Part shown: piece after piece, positions 10,091 through 22,420 of the stretch
Layout of the letters: every line of letters begins with the position of its first letter
How positions within the stretch are numbered: position 1 is the stretch's first letter
Origin: Branchiostoma floridae
Lineage: Eukaryota; Chordata; Leptocardii; Amphioxiformes; Branchiostomatidae
NCBI RefSeq assembly: GCF_000003815.2
Contig: NC_049982.1
Location: forward strand, 961,604-1,025,603
Reading direction: 5' to 3'
DNA length: 64,000 bases
Position numbers and translations under genes: made by a program
The notes under the pieces: model-generated
The model's input: the letters and a program-made list of their open reading frames with translations, nothing else
Databases searched by the model: none
Told to the model about the DNA's origin: nothing

Positions 10091-10333
10091 TAAAAGCAAA
10101 CAAATCAGCATACGACGTTCTTGACCACCAAACCAGTATACAACATGTAATTTCGTTGACCAGGTAATTAACATGTTAACAAACGCTTCCAAAACCCTGA
10201 CCTGGACTCCGGGCTGGAGTAGTGATCAGTAGTATACTAGTAATTTACACCCCTAAACAAGAATGAGCCCGTCCTACCAATCAGCTGTTGGGTCAGAGTT
10301 CACCATGTGTTTGTTACCCGCACACCTCATGAC

Positions 10334-13300
10334 ATGTTAGTTCGGACTTCGCTCTTCCAGTTTCTCACAAGGGGCGCGCGCTGCCTTCTCCAGACCAGCG
10401 CAACAACTCGACACGTCCCCGAGTTTCTACCACGCCATTTTAGCAGCAGTAGACACGCCAGGATGCGCCTGGTGTCGTTCAGGGATCGGGGAAGCGATGG
10501 GAAACCTCGGGTGGGTTGTGGTGTTGGTCTTCTTGCTTTGAGTTACTTGTACTACTTGTAGGCCCGCTTTATTTCCACTACAGGGGCAAATTATATCACA
10601 GTATATTATTTAGCGATCGTACATCGCCAAAAATCTGATTGTGTTACAAAGACAGTTTAACTTTCATAATTCGAGTGTGATTCAAGATGCATTTATAAGA
10701 CTAACGTCGTTAGTATTATTTCAACGGCAGCAAAACAAACATGATGATTCAGCCTTTCAAAAATCCGTTCTTGTATCTATGAAGTGATTTTGTTGGGCGA
10801 TCGCGATCTGCAAAATCTCTGGTCGTACAGCGGTCACAGCCACTAGGATAAAGACGTGCACAAGGGATTGTTCTCTCCCCCACCACGAATCTACTCCCAA
10901 TCTGAAATAAAGAACAATCGATATGGAGGAGTAGGGCATTACCGGGAGGGGGCGTGGTCTGTGGGTCTGGTAGGCATTAACGTTAGTGTTTGTTCCCTCG
11001 TCTGGTTCTACACAGTTTTAGCTGTGTGACCGTTCTGCCTCCTTACTGCCATTGAGGAGACACTTGGATTGTATGACAATCGATTTGAAAATTCATTATT
11101 TGTGTGATGTGAATATCAAGTATTAGTTCAACGACAGCAAAACAAACATTTAGCCTTCAAAAAATGGCCAGTGGTTTGGGTAGGTATAAGCCCTTTCACA
11201 GAGATCAAAATGCATGTGCCGTGCCAGGAGTTCTAGGTAATATGTCAAAGGTATGCCCGGATAATTGAAACTTTCTATTTGCATAACATTGTGTAGACGT
11301 TTTTTTTTATGAGGCCTCTACCTTTGACATATTACCTATAGCTAGAATTCCTGTCACTGCACATGGGTTCTGATTTCTGTGAAAGGGCTTATTACCGGCC
11401 GGGTAATTTTGTTTTCTGGCTTCTGCCTCCTTGTTTGTTTGTTTGAACCTTTGTTTATTCATGAAAGCTCAAATCGGCTAGCAGGCCGCTTTTCATTGAG
11501 GTCATGAGGGAAGAGGCAAGGGTCAGATAACAGATACAGTTTACTTCATTAAAGTAAAATGAGTCTTGCTGCCACTGAGTCACTATATATAGTATGAGAC
11601 ACACAAGAACACACTGACGGTGGTTCCCCCCCCGCAGGTTGGAGTGGAAGTAACGGCTGGAGGGGGCGTGGTGGACCTGGCAGCAGCATGCCCTGCCCTC
11701 CCCAGGGACATGTGCGACTTCTTGGCAGCAGGACAGACTGCCTTGGAGGGCGCTAAAAGGTGAGACCTGATTGCACTGACCAAGGTGAAATACATGGAGA
11801 CAAGGAGAGCTGTACTGGCACAACAAAAGGCACAATGACTTTAGTGCAGTCTACAACAGAATAGAGATGCTAAATAGGCAGTAATGTTAGTCATCAGTTG
11901 ATTTCTTATATTATGTTTGTTATACCACCTGTACCAAACCCAGGTTGTGTTTGTTTGTAATACTTTATCAGTGCCCTTGTTGCAGGACAGCACATCCTAC
12001 CCAGGGACCAGATTCACCTCACATCACCTGTTCTAAACCCAGATTGTTTATTTGTTTGTTTGTTTTTGTTTTCTAAGCGCCCTCGAGGCTGGACAGCATA
12101 TCTTACCCAGGGACCAGATCCACCTCACATCACCTGTACCAAACCCTGGTAAAGTCATCTGTGTCGGCATGAACTACAAGTAAGTAAATGTATATACTGT
12201 ACATGGCTGATGTTTTACGCCAAAGGGCACTTATACTGGCATATAATAGATACAGATACAGAAACTGATGTGTTATGCTGAAGCCAGTGAAGGGCGGTTA
12301 TATCGGCTATATAGATACAGATACAGAAGCTGGTGTGTTATTACGAAGGGCACTTATACTGGCTATATAATAGATACAGATACAGGAGCTGATGTGTTAT
12401 GCCGAAGGGCGGTTATACCTAATAAAGAAGCTAGCCATGGTGTGTTATGCCGATGGGCTGTTATACCGGCTATATAGATACAGATGCAGATACTGAAGCT
12501 GTTGTGTTAAGCCAAAGGGCAGTTATCCCTGCTATAAAGACATGTACACAGAAGCTGGACAGGTGTGTTAAGCGAAGGACATACCAGCTATATAGATATA
12601 GATACAGATACAGAAATTGGTGTGTTACTCCAAAGGGCAGTTGTACTGGCTATACAGATACAAATGATATTCTTCAAATTCCAGAGACCACTGTCTGGAG
12701 CAGAACGCACCCATCCCAGAAGAGCCCATCTACTTCTCCAAGTTCGGCAACTCCATCACCGGTCCGGAGGATGACATCATCCACCCGGAGAATAGCGATG
12801 TGAGCTTTCTTTTACACAAACAGGAAATATTTGTTTGTCTTTTGCTTCTTTATTCAGATCTCCATTAGACTTAGCATTAGACGTAAGTAAAATCTATTCT
12901 TCCTGGAGTGTATGATACAAAATAAAGAAATTCAAAATAACAAGATAAAGAATTCTGATATTAAACCAGAGCAGTGTACTTCTCTCACCTGCTTATGTTT
13001 TGCTGTCTATCATACATCTTCCTAGGTGTTTCTTATTCTTATGTTCCAAATAAACACACACTTGGAATAAACGTACCCCCCAGACAAATCTAATAAAGAT
13101 ACCCCTCTGAATAAACATACCTTCCCCCCTTAAAATTACCAAATTAAACATTACTTAAAGTACTAGACTGCTGTTTCTTGCTGCAATACATGTAACCCCA
13201 GGCCCACCCACAAAATTTGATTCATATGCATCCAAGCAGCAGTGTTGCTTTATACAAATGTATATGTAAGCACTGTACTTAAAATGATTTCTTCACAATA

Positions 13301-13572
13301 AAAACAAAAATAAAAATCTTTGTGTAAGAATTAACAAGGTCATACAAAGATGTTGCAGAAGGTTTCTTGATTTTTCTTGAATTTTCTTTAGGTAAGCAAA
13401 TGTTTTCCTCCATGAGAAAACAAACGAACAAGAAAGTTGTATGTAAAAGTCTTCTAATTGCCTGTGTCAGATTCAATAGTTTCTCAAATGTGGTTTTCTT
13501 GTTTTTTTGCAGGAAGTTGACTGGGAGGTTGAGATGGTGGTTGTGATCGGGAAGCAGGGAAAGAACATTAAG
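10334..13572 (+). CDS. FAHD2: FAHD2-like fumarylacetoacetate hydrolase-domain protein, 5' five exons only
   Basis: Coding exons 10334-10510, 11638-11759, 12078-12179, 12685-12799 and 13513-13572 join in frame (192 codons), each with GT/AG borders. Residues 1-45 or so are Arg/Ser/Leu-rich without acidic clusters, like a mitochondrial presequence. MRLVSFRDRG then opens the FAHD2 N-domain. V-C-V-G-M-N-Y-K-D-H-C-L-E is the FAH-family nucleotide/metal pocket signature, and V-D-W-E-V-E (about 174-179) holds the two Glu metal ligands. The family is about 310 residues long; the rest, including the later Asp ligand and the SARDW-type motif, is not visible before the gap at 13882 or in the sequence between later gaps. 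Either the 3' exons lie in gaps or the gene is broken by the LINE downstream. The exact substrate of FAHD2 proteins is not known to me. Confidence 0.85.
11926..12061 (+). pseudogene. Ghost copies of FAHD2 exon 3 in intron 2
   Basis: 11972-12061 repeats the acceptor-side part of the exon at 12078 (CAGCACATCCTACCCAGGGA, then CCAGATTCACCTCACATCACCTG), lacks the end of the exon and its donor, and runs into TTGTTTGTTTG. A further shorter copy (CACCTGTACCAAACCCAGG + TTGTGTTTGTTTG) precedes it at 11926-11960. They are non-functional tandem remnants: no GT donor occurs at the proper place. Confidence 0.75.
12206..12665 (+). repeat. Dispersed minisatellite, about seven units of 60-70 bp
   Basis: The unit contains GGCTATATAGATACAGATAC, then AGAAGCTGGTGTGTTATGCC and GAAGGGCGGTTATAC. 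Single or partial units of the same family occur at about 30765-30895, 42060-42120 and 62930-63060. It lies in FAHD2 intron 3 and is not coding. Confidence 0.75.
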
Positions 13573-13881
13573 GTGTGTTCGGGTTGTTTGTTTATTTTTT
13601 TCCTTGCAGAAAGCATATATGAAGATGGTTCAATGACATTTATGATCTAGTATTCTGTCACAGTGTCATCATCATCATCATTTCACAAATAGTCAAACAG
13701 ACTAAGGCTATGCTATCAGAAAATCTTTCATTTACATGTCTTTACAAATTCACAGGGTTTTTGTTGGACAATGTTGTGAGCTAATGATGTAGACCTTGTA
13801 TCTAAATTCAGGGCAGTGAAAAGAAAAAAAAAATTGTGTAACGTTATGTTCCTGTACAACACACAACTGTATAATGTATCG

Positions 13882-14169
13882 NNNNNNNNNNNNNNNNNNN
13901 NNNNNNNNNNNNNNNNNNNNNNNNNNNNNNNNNNNNNNNNNNNNNNNNNNNNNNNNNNNNNNNNNNNNNNNNNNNNNNNNNNNNNNNNNNNNNNNNNNNN
14001 NNNNNNNNNNNNNNNNNNNNNNNNNNNNNNNNNNNNNNNNNNNNNNNNNNNNNNNNNNNNNNNNNNNNNNNNNNNNNNNNNNNNNNNNNNNNNNNNNNNN
14101 NNNNNNNNNNNNNNNNNNNNNNNNNNNNNNNNNNNNNNNNNNNNNNNNNNNNNNNNNNNNNNNNNNNNN
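13882..14169. other. Assembly gap, 288 N
   Basis: Undetermined bases. Frames across it are meaningless. FAHD2 exon 6 could lie here. Confidence 0.99.
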
Positions 14170-14216
14170 ATGAATGTAACTGGTCCCAACAGAGCCTCCA
14201 GGGACGGGCAGGAACC

Positions 14217-15409
14217 TTTTTTTTTTTTTTTTTAATTTTTTTATTTTTTTTTTATGTGGTTTTTTATTAAAAACAACAACTGTAGTACATTTGTCAAACA
14301 TACATACTAAGACCAGCGTTTGGAGGAATAACATATACTGGTAGGTCTGGACGAATGACATGGGTAGTGGAACAGACAGTAAAGACAAAATACATGAAGT
14401 ACATTTGTCAAACTACTAGGGAGTCTAGGAATATGTACAATATGTTCGTTACTACACTATGATGAAGCATAGAGTAGTCCAACAATATGCAGAGTTCATT
14501 CCAAAGTATCAATAGGAAATATGTACAATCAGTCTACACTTGCTGTCAGTCTATTATGGTATAATCGTTCTTCAAAGTTTTTTTTAAAGACATTAAAGAG
14601 GTTGGTTATATACAGGTGTGGATCATTTATATGCCAGATCCAAGTTTTAAAGATTGCCCATTTTGCCACAGTAACAGTAAAGGTTCTAGTTTTCTGGTCT
14701 TTACAGGTTATTACATGATCAATTTTTCCAAGTAAAATCTCCTGACAAGTAATTTTTATGTTGGGCAATGGCACATATGTGTTAACTAATTCCCAGAAAT
14801 TACACAGTCTTTCACATCTAAAGAACATGTGTTCATAATCCTCTATGCTTCCACTACTACATAATGTACATGTTTCATTATATATATGTCCAGTTTCATC
14901 TTTGATACCCCATTTGTGCAGGTTGTGTGCACATGGTAATATCCGGTGTAATAGTTTGTAGTTTAACTCTGCTAACTTAGTGTCTTTACAGGTCTGTGTG
15001 CTTAACAATCTCCAGATATTTTCCCAAGCCAGGGTTTCAGTAGGAAATGTGGATTGCCATTTTTTACAGCATGTTGGTTCCTTGACCTGTGCCTGCATTA
15101 TTGTACTGTAAAACAATTTGCAGGTGTTCTTACTTTTGATTTGTTTTGTTGTTTTACCATCAAATATATATGGGGTAAGGGTGTTAAGATCTAGTCTTTG
15201 AAAAGGAATTGGGCCTATATGGTTTCTTAAAGCTTTCTTCCATGTAAGAGGTATAGCTTGAAACAGAGTTATATGTTCAATAATACCATTTGGTCTTGTG
15301 TTTAGGTTTAGGTGAGGGTAGTGATCTAGAGACATGAACTTGTCTAAGGGGAATACATCTTTTATGAATATGATGCCTTTTTTTATCCAGGTTGGAAAGA
15401 AAATTGTTT
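14217..15409 (-). mobile_element. LINE retrotransposon, 3' part of ORF2 with poly(A)
   Basis: On the minus strand an open frame of about 290 residues runs from the gap edge to a stop at 14529. It ends in a zinc-binding segment, C-T-L-C-S...E-D-Y-E-H-M-F-F-R-C..L-C-N-F-W, the C-x2-C...H-x4-C pattern found after the reverse transcriptase in L1/Tx1-like and related LINEs. About 310 bp of 3' UTR follows and then a long A tract (T run at 14217-14255 on +). The reverse transcriptase core is hidden in the gap 15410-15983. The element interrupts the expected course of FAHD2. Confidence 0.8.
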
Positions 15410-15983
15410 NNNNNNNNNNNNNNNNNNNNNNNNNNNNNNNNNNNNNNNNNNNNNNNNNNNNNNNNNNNNNNNNNNNNNNNNNNNNNNNNNNNNNNNNNNN
15501 NNNNNNNNNNNNNNNNNNNNNNNNNNNNNNNNNNNNNNNNNNNNNNNNNNNNNNNNNNNNNNNNNNNNNNNNNNNNNNNNNNNNNNNNNNNNNNNNNNNN
15601 NNNNNNNNNNNNNNNNNNNNNNNNNNNNNNNNNNNNNNNNNNNNNNNNNNNNNNNNNNNNNNNNNNNNNNNNNNNNNNNNNNNNNNNNNNNNNNNNNNNN
15701 NNNNNNNNNNNNNNNNNNNNNNNNNNNNNNNNNNNNNNNNNNNNNNNNNNNNNNNNNNNNNNNNNNNNNNNNNNNNNNNNNNNNNNNNNNNNNNNNNNNN
15801 NNNNNNNNNNNNNNNNNNNNNNNNNNNNNNNNNNNNNNNNNNNNNNNNNNNNNNNNNNNNNNNNNNNNNNNNNNNNNNNNNNNNNNNNNNNNNNNNNNNN
15901 NNNNNNNNNNNNNNNNNNNNNNNNNNNNNNNNNNNNNNNNNNNNNNNNNNNNNNNNNNNNNNNNNNNNNNNNNNNNNNNNNNN
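15410..15983. other. Assembly gap, 574 N
   Basis: Undetermined bases inside the LINE. Confidence 0.99.
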
Positions 15984-16459
15984 TGCTTCCTGCTTCGTAA
16001 TGAATAAAAACCTCTTCACTGTTTACGTATCAATGCTCTACTTGCACTGCCTGTAAACAAGAGCATACGTAGTACAAAGTGTTCCTCTAACAAAAATACT
16101 CTATTGGCAATGCTCGCAAACAAAAGTATATGTAACAGAAACTGTTCCTCTGACACACCTGAAATGCGTTTGTAATGCAGTTAGCACCAGGTGCGTCAGG
16201 CATGCGGTCGGTAGACGTTGTGTGCGTCCGGATTACGCCCAACATACGTACCCCATACGAATCTATTCACAGTACTGAAAATTCTATTTCGCATTTCAGT
16301 TGCAATCATACGCATCTCATGCGAAATGAAAACGCTGAAGTCGTAATTCAAACGCCAGATGGGCTCGACGTACAATTTCATTTATTCCAAAAAAATTCCA
16401 AATGTTGGGCGTTCGGCCGCGTATTGACAAAATTTCATTCGGAACTCGCGCGCAGTTGA

Positions 16460-16728
16460 AAATATACGCAGGTGTAAACCCACCTTTAGCCTCTATCAGG
16501 CTCCGCATGTCGTTGGAAAAATAGTGGAAATTGGACAAATGTAGACAAATAACACGCCGGCTGAGTTAGCTGTCCGAAGAGTATGGTTTGCGACGAGTTT
16601 ACTCGGTTGGCATGTTTTCTATCAATATCTGTACAATTTCTGCTATTTCTCCAGCAACCTGTGGAGCCTGGTAGACTTGCATACGGACTTCATGCGGAAT
16701 TGAATACCGGCACGTGTGAACCCACCTC
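16460..16728. mobile_element. Palindromic MITE, CAGGCTCC..GTCGTTGGAAA / GGACAAA family
   Basis: Inverted halves: GCAGGTGTAAACCCACC, CAGGCTCCGCATGTCGTTGG, GTGGAAATTGGACAAATGTA and their partners on the right (TGTACAATTTCTGC, CAGCAACCTGTGGAGCCTGG, CACGTGTGAACCCACC). A second member starts at about 16733 and runs into the gap at 16942. Others are at 30551-31130, 33050-33320 and around the gap at 54157. Confidence 0.7.
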
Positions 16729-16941
16729 AGTTAAGGTGGGGTCACACCTGCGTATATATTTAAGTCCGTATGAGGCGCGCATGGGAGTATTTACCTCCAC
16801 CAGGCTCCACAGGTCGCTGGAAACATAATAGAAATTGGACAAACGTAAACAGGTAACAAGTCAGACGAGTTAGCTGGGTCGCTAACCATACTTGTCGGTC
16901 AGCTAACTCATATGGCATGTTAGGTATCTATATTTGTCCAA

Positions 16942-17239
16942 NNNNNNNNNNNNNNNNNNNNNNNNNNNNNNNNNNNNNNNNNNNNNNNNNNNNNNNNNNN
17001 NNNNNNNNNNNNNNNNNNNNNNNNNNNNNNNNNNNNNNNNNNNNNNNNNNNNNNNNNNNNNNNNNNNNNNNNNNNNNNNNNNNNNNNNNNNNNNNNNNNN
17101 NNNNNNNNNNNNNNNNNNNNNNNNNNNNNNNNNNNNNNNNNNNNNNNNNNNNNNNNNNNNNNNNNNNNNNNNNNNNNNNNNNNNNNNNNNNNNNNNNNNN
17201 NNNNNNNNNNNNNNNNNNNNNNNNNNNNNNNNNNNNNNN
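16942..17239. other. Assembly gap, 298 N
   Basis: Undetermined bases inside a MITE of the GGACAAA family. Confidence 0.99.
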
Positions 17240-17520
17240 TGATCAGAGTATAATCTTCGGTGGCACCGAGGCAGAAAAACCGGTTCATGTCAAGTCCTCA
17301 CGCCACCTCATTATCGAGCACACCACCGGGACAGCCGTGTTGGGCCGAGTCTGCACCGCGTGATTTCTACTCCTCTTCTGCAAGCCACTTGAAGTAGGTA
17401 AATTCAATATAATAGGTAATCGTACTCCGACCGAAAACTATAACTGATGACAACGTTATCTTGTGACATTGTTCATTCTTGAATTCGCCCCAACAAAATA
17501 CTGGAGGTACTGCATGTAGG
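17240..17520 (+). repeat. Dispersed repeat (GGTGGCACCGAGGCAGAAAA family)
   Basis: It shares long stretches with 31165-31440 and, in part, 32095-32230 and 34600-34680 (for example GCCGTGTTGGGCCGAGTCTG and GAATTCGCCCCAACAAAAT). Coding potential is not evident. The family always follows the GGACAAA-type MITE, so it may belong to the same larger element. Confidence 0.65.
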
Positions 17521-17639
17521 TGTGGTCACGTTTATTTAAGCACCTTGTGTGCAATTATTGTTTCGACCGATGTGAGGTGGCTGGATCTCTGTCAGATATT
17601 TGTTAACTTTAATGTGTGTTTTTATTTGCAACTCTAGCG

Positions 17640-19018
17640 TCACGTTCTGACAAGTGAGGGCGGAGCTAGGGGATTGACCAAGGTCAATCTTATTAAACAA
17701 TGCCACACGCGGGCACTGCTGTCATAGCGAGACCCAACAGAATATATACCACCATTGCAATATTATCATTGCAATCATCCAGATGCTGTGTAGACGAAAC
17801 ATATAGTCCATGGGCCAGAGGGGTTTTTGGTACCACCGAGAGGGACAAGTGCTATCATGGATTTTTTGTATTAGTAGGAACTAAAGTTTATTTTAAGCCA
17901 TGATAACCAGTTGTCATGCACAGCTTTCCTACTGTAATCACGTGACCAAGTGACGTCATCCAAATTGACCTGGCCGTTTGGTCATTTATTGAAAAGGACG
18001 AGATAAATATGTAAAACATCAATAATTTCCAATGAAAATTGGTTTACATGTGAAAAATACCACAAGAATTACAAAGTATTAAGTTTTTTGTCGGTATTTA
18101 GCATCTTTAGGAAGTTATGAATCTTTAAAGGCTGATTTTTGGGGTAATTTTTGCGTAAAAATTACATTGTTTACTTTCCAAAACCAGGCATTTATTCAGC
18201 CTGCCTATGTGGCCTTGTTTGATACGTTTTCGTGATTTGCCACATCTTTACCTGCATTTTGGGCTTTAAAGCAACAAAATCCGTCAATTCCAGCAGGAGT
18301 TTCGAGTATTTCAATAATTACACCCAACGGACTTTTTATCAAATTTCTGCGAATATCGCAATGCATCATGGGCAATCCAAGAGACTGTCTATAAACTAAT
18401 CCATGTGGCCGAGTCAAAATGTTGATTTTTCTCAACATTTGGGTAGTAGTAGGGCATTGGTCCATACATAAAAAAATGGCTACGTTTTGGGTAAAGTGCT
18501 GTTCACCGGTTGCCATGGCAACGGCCATTTTTCTAATGGCGATTTTCATCTGTTTATGGTCATTCAGTCGTTTGTATCATCAATCATCATTTGTTGTTGA
18601 TGGTATCTGACGTAATTCCGACTTACTTATTTGGTGTTTACAAGTATAGAATTCTGACCTATTTCCCATCTAATAGCAAAAGATATCTTTAAGTTAGTCT
18701 GAATACGGATACAATTTGTGGAAATCTCACTATTATAACTGAATCAAAAACCGCTGTAAAATGATATCCAAAATGTATCCAAAATAGCTTTTCAGTAACA
18801 AAAGGATGTTTGCTTTTGATACTTGGTGCAAAATAGGCAAAATATAACCTTAATACTGTTGAAAGCATGTTGGCGTCACTGTTGTGTCACGTACTGTTGT
18901 GTCACTATTGTGTCACTATTGTGCCACACTTGGGTCACTCTTAGGTTACTGTTCGGGCATCTTGCCACTTGCGCTATTTTTTAACTTTCAAAAATCGTCG
19001 CGCTTGCTTGTGTCACCT
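17640..19018. other. Intergenic; dispersed repeat fragments
   Basis: 17710-17815 recurs at 21425-21520 (shared CACTGCTGTCATAGCGAGAC and ATCCAGATGCTGTGTAGACG). 18880-18950 contains short irregular repeats of TTGTGTCACTA. No gene is supported. Confidence 0.5.
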
Positions 19019-19857
19019 NNNNNNNNNNNNNNNNNNNNNNNNNNNNNNNNNNNNNNNNNNNNNNNNNNNNNNNNNNNNNNNNNNNNNNNNNNNNNNNNNN
19101 NNNNNNNNNNNNNNNNNNNNNNNNNNNNNNNNNNNNNNNNNNNNNNNNNNNNNNNNNNNNNNNNNNNNNNNNNNNNNNNNNNNNNNNNNNNNNNNNNNNN
19201 NNNNNNNNNNNNNNNNNNNNNNNNNNNNNNNNNNNNNNNNNNNNNNNNNNNNNNNNNNNNNNNNNNNNNNNNNNNNNNNNNNNNNNNNNNNNNNNNNNNN
19301 NNNNNNNNNNNNNNNNNNNNNNNNNNNNNNNNNNNNNNNNNNNNNNNNNNNNNNNNNNNNNNNNNNNNNNNNNNNNNNNNNNNNNNNNNNNNNNNNNNNN
19401 NNNNNNNNNNNNNNNNNNNNNNNNNNNNNNNNNNNNNNNNNNNNNNNNNNNNNNNNNNNNNNNNNNNNNNNNNNNNNNNNNNNNNNNNNNNNNNNNNNNN
19501 NNNNNNNNNNNNNNNNNNNNNNNNNNNNNNNNNNNNNNNNNNNNNNNNNNNNNNNNNNNNNNNNNNNNNNNNNNNNNNNNNNNNNNNNNNNNNNNNNNNN
19601 NNNNNNNNNNNNNNNNNNNNNNNNNNNNNNNNNNNNNNNNNNNNNNNNNNNNNNNNNNNNNNNNNNNNNNNNNNNNNNNNNNNNNNNNNNNNNNNNNNNN
19701 NNNNNNNNNNNNNNNNNNNNNNNNNNNNNNNNNNNNNNNNNNNNNNNNNNNNNNNNNNNNNNNNNNNNNNNNNNNNNNNNNNNNNNNNNNNNNNNNNNNN
19801 NNNNNNNNNNNNNNNNNNNNNNNNNNNNNNNNNNNNNNNNNNNNNNNNNNNNNNNNN
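19019..19857. other. Assembly gap, 839 N
   Basis: Undetermined bases. Confidence 0.99.
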
Positions 19858-20981
19858 CTCTAGATTTCGTGAATGATACATCTGCGATCTCGAACCCAGT
19901 AGTGTCGCAAGCGTGCCCCAAGTGCAGTGAGATACCACCTTAACTATTTCTCTATCCCGGCTATTGGGCGTTCTACCTGCCCAGACCCAGGGCTAGGCAA
20001 GCGTCGGCCTTTTGTTTCGACGTTCGATCTTTCTGGCAGCTGATCGTGAATTGTCTGATTATGACGAGGTAACTAAGCATGTGGCAGTAGACTAGGGCGG
20101 ACGGGAAGCACTGCCAGTGCCGACCGAGGGGAAACTTTTATTACGAAGAAAATAAGGTGCACTGTTACAGGTAACGTTTGTAACTCCTGCCTATGATATA
20201 ACCCTTGGGTCGAAAAAAGCTGTCATTTTTGGCTATCGTAAATGGAGACACAGTAGGGGGTGTGACTGAAAAATGGGTACATGTATATCTATCATTTTCA
20301 AGAAGCCTGAAATGGCATGAAGCATTGGAAAGAATGCTGATTCTAAAGCAAAATATAGAGAACGTTTTCATGTAAGAAAGCTGACAAAATGTCCTGCAGA
20401 ATGAAAGAATATATACTGTTGGTGCAGAAACGTTGACAAAACATTTCATCAACATCTTTCATTGACGTCGTCAAATAAAGATGGTCAGAATGGTGTAAAA
20501 ATGTTTAAAGAGCAATTATCATGTTGCTTTCCTGTATCTATCTGAGGTGAATAAAACGGAGAAACTTCAATGTGGACGTTGACTGGACTTAATGAATAGT
20601 TATACAACATGCATAAATGGTATGAAGTGTGTGGTTATACGACCTAAAACCTGCACGATAAATCAACTGTGATATTAATTAAGCTTAAGATTTGTGAGGA
20701 AAATCATTTTGCAAATACATATATTACATTTATCGGCATTAAATTTTTTGCAAACACCGATGCAATATTTTGGTGTCACAATTAAGAAATGCCTTCTCAT
20801 GAGCGCACAAAATGCCCGTATCGCCTGAGGAAAACTTTTGAGGGAAACAATACCGACATCTCCATAATGATTACCAAGAAGGGACACCTAGCTATAGACA
20901 GACCAGTGTGGCTCTTCTGCATTTTTCTTTGGTCCCCGCATTTATGTCAAACCCACAAGCTGGACAGATCGTTAAAGCCTG

Positions 20982-21330
20982 GGGCACAACCCGCCGTACG
21001 TGCAATTTGTCCGTACGTTTTTTTGTGGAGGCCACGTCCGACACGTATTCCTGAAAACGTGGTGAACGACTGGCAAGAGCAGGGAGGAAGTACGTCAACG
21101 CACGTCACTCGCACGGTTGCGCAAGGTGTAAGTACGTGGTCTGCACGCCACGCCTGGCTGCGAGCGGTTGCGTTCATCGTTCGTTACGGAAGTGGTAGGT
21201 GAGTTGCACGTGCTTACAACGTACGGTCTCTGTGCGATTACGGTCTCTGTTAACGTATGCAGGCCCTACTTACACGTGCTACTTACGTACGGTTTCCTTA
21301 CTCGCATGGTGTAAGTGCGTTCAAGTGCGA
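20982..21330. mobile_element. Partial MITE, GGGCACAACCCGCCGTACGT family
   Basis: The left end matches the complete element at 48490-48814 over at least 60 bp (CGTGCAATTTGTCCGTACGT and on). The matching right end is not seen, so this copy is truncated or diverged. The sequence is unusually rich in ACGT/CGTACG. Confidence 0.65.
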
Positions 21331-21544
21331 TGAACGTAAGTTTTTCGGGGATGTATATATAGGACGACCTTTCAAGGTCTTTCTTTTGGGCGGCTCTGGT
21401 CGAAGCTGCTACTGATGCAACTGACGGGCACTGCTGTCATAGCGAGACCCAACAGAATACCACCATTGCAATATTATTGCAATCATCCAGATGCTGTGTA
21501 GACGAAACATATATAATATCCGGAAAAGTACACAGCCACGCAGA

Positions 21545-21679
21545 AAAACGCACCCATACAAACACAGTGACATACACATACACACACGCACACACACACA
21601 CACGCACACACATACACATAAACACACGCACACACATAACACACACACACACGCACACAGATACACACACACACACACA

Positions 21680-21717
<38 letters not shown>

Positions 21718-21718
21718 C
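21545..21718. repeat. CA/CACG microsatellite
   Basis: About 170 bp of (CA)n with ACGC and ATAC interruptions. Val/Cys- and Thr/His-rich frames here are artefacts. Confidence 0.95.
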
Positions 21719-22043
21719 AGATACTGACAGACAGGGGCGACGCAAGAAAACAGGGCCTCCACATTTCTTGCAGATAATTACCAAAATGACACATCAATGC
21801 GCAACGTGAGGTCATATCATATAATCTCCAAACAAATCCTACGGTAGCATAAGATAGTATGACCATCAGGCGAAGGAGTGTAGTCGGCCTAGGAATGTGC
21901 ATTGGCTTGTAGATTAAGATCAGTGACATTTTCTCAGCGCCTTGTATATTCAGCTACGATAGCCTTGGGCGTTGGCGGTTGATGTATGTTTTCTTTTGAA
22001 GAGCGGACGAATGTAACAAAGGGAACACTAAAATGACTAAGGC

Positions 22044-22199
22044 CATGTTGAGTTGATTCTATGGATGACATCCACGCGTGCATAAAAAAACCTTCCTGAC
22101 CACTTAGATTTCATAATAAATGCAACTTTTTATTCGCACGCTCGCATCAGTTTTTGGATCCTCAGAGTATGTCATCCATATAATCAAATCAACATGGCC
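22044..22199. mobile_element. Short PIF/Harbinger-like MITE (156 bp)
   Basis: Ends GGCCATGTTGAGTTGATTCT and TAATCAAATCAACATGGCC are inverted repeats, with ATGGATGACAT / ATGTCATCCAT inward. It is the same family as the element that interrupts the zinc-finger gene. It has TAA on the left and TGA on the right, so the target duplication is imperfect. Confidence 0.75.
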
Positions 22200-22420
22200 T
22201 GATGTGGAATCCTCCGGATGAATTAGTGTTATTACTGCTTTGTATAGTTCTCTTTGCTTAAGTACTTGATTATGTGCTCATTTCGTTTTCGGTTGTTTAA
22301 AGGAAGCCGCTGCCCACTACGACTGCTCTGCTCTCTTGTGTAATGTAATAGTACAAATTATGTACCGTTCTGTATTGTAAAATAGCACAAATTCAAATAC
22401 AACTACAGGTGAAAGACACC

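Noticed and set aside
18205-18610. Frames of 63 and 114 codons on opposite strands
   Set aside because: Overlapping on both strands, no domain, no splice context; likely repeat-derived.
13728-19943. Long frames running through N blocks
   Set aside because: Undetermined bases cannot contain stops; only the LINE frame 14529-15409 has real sequence support.
21477-21809. Several 60-140 codon frames rich in Val/Cys or Thr/His
   Set aside because: Products of CA/TG microsatellites, as at 9890-10090, 26590 and 36020.
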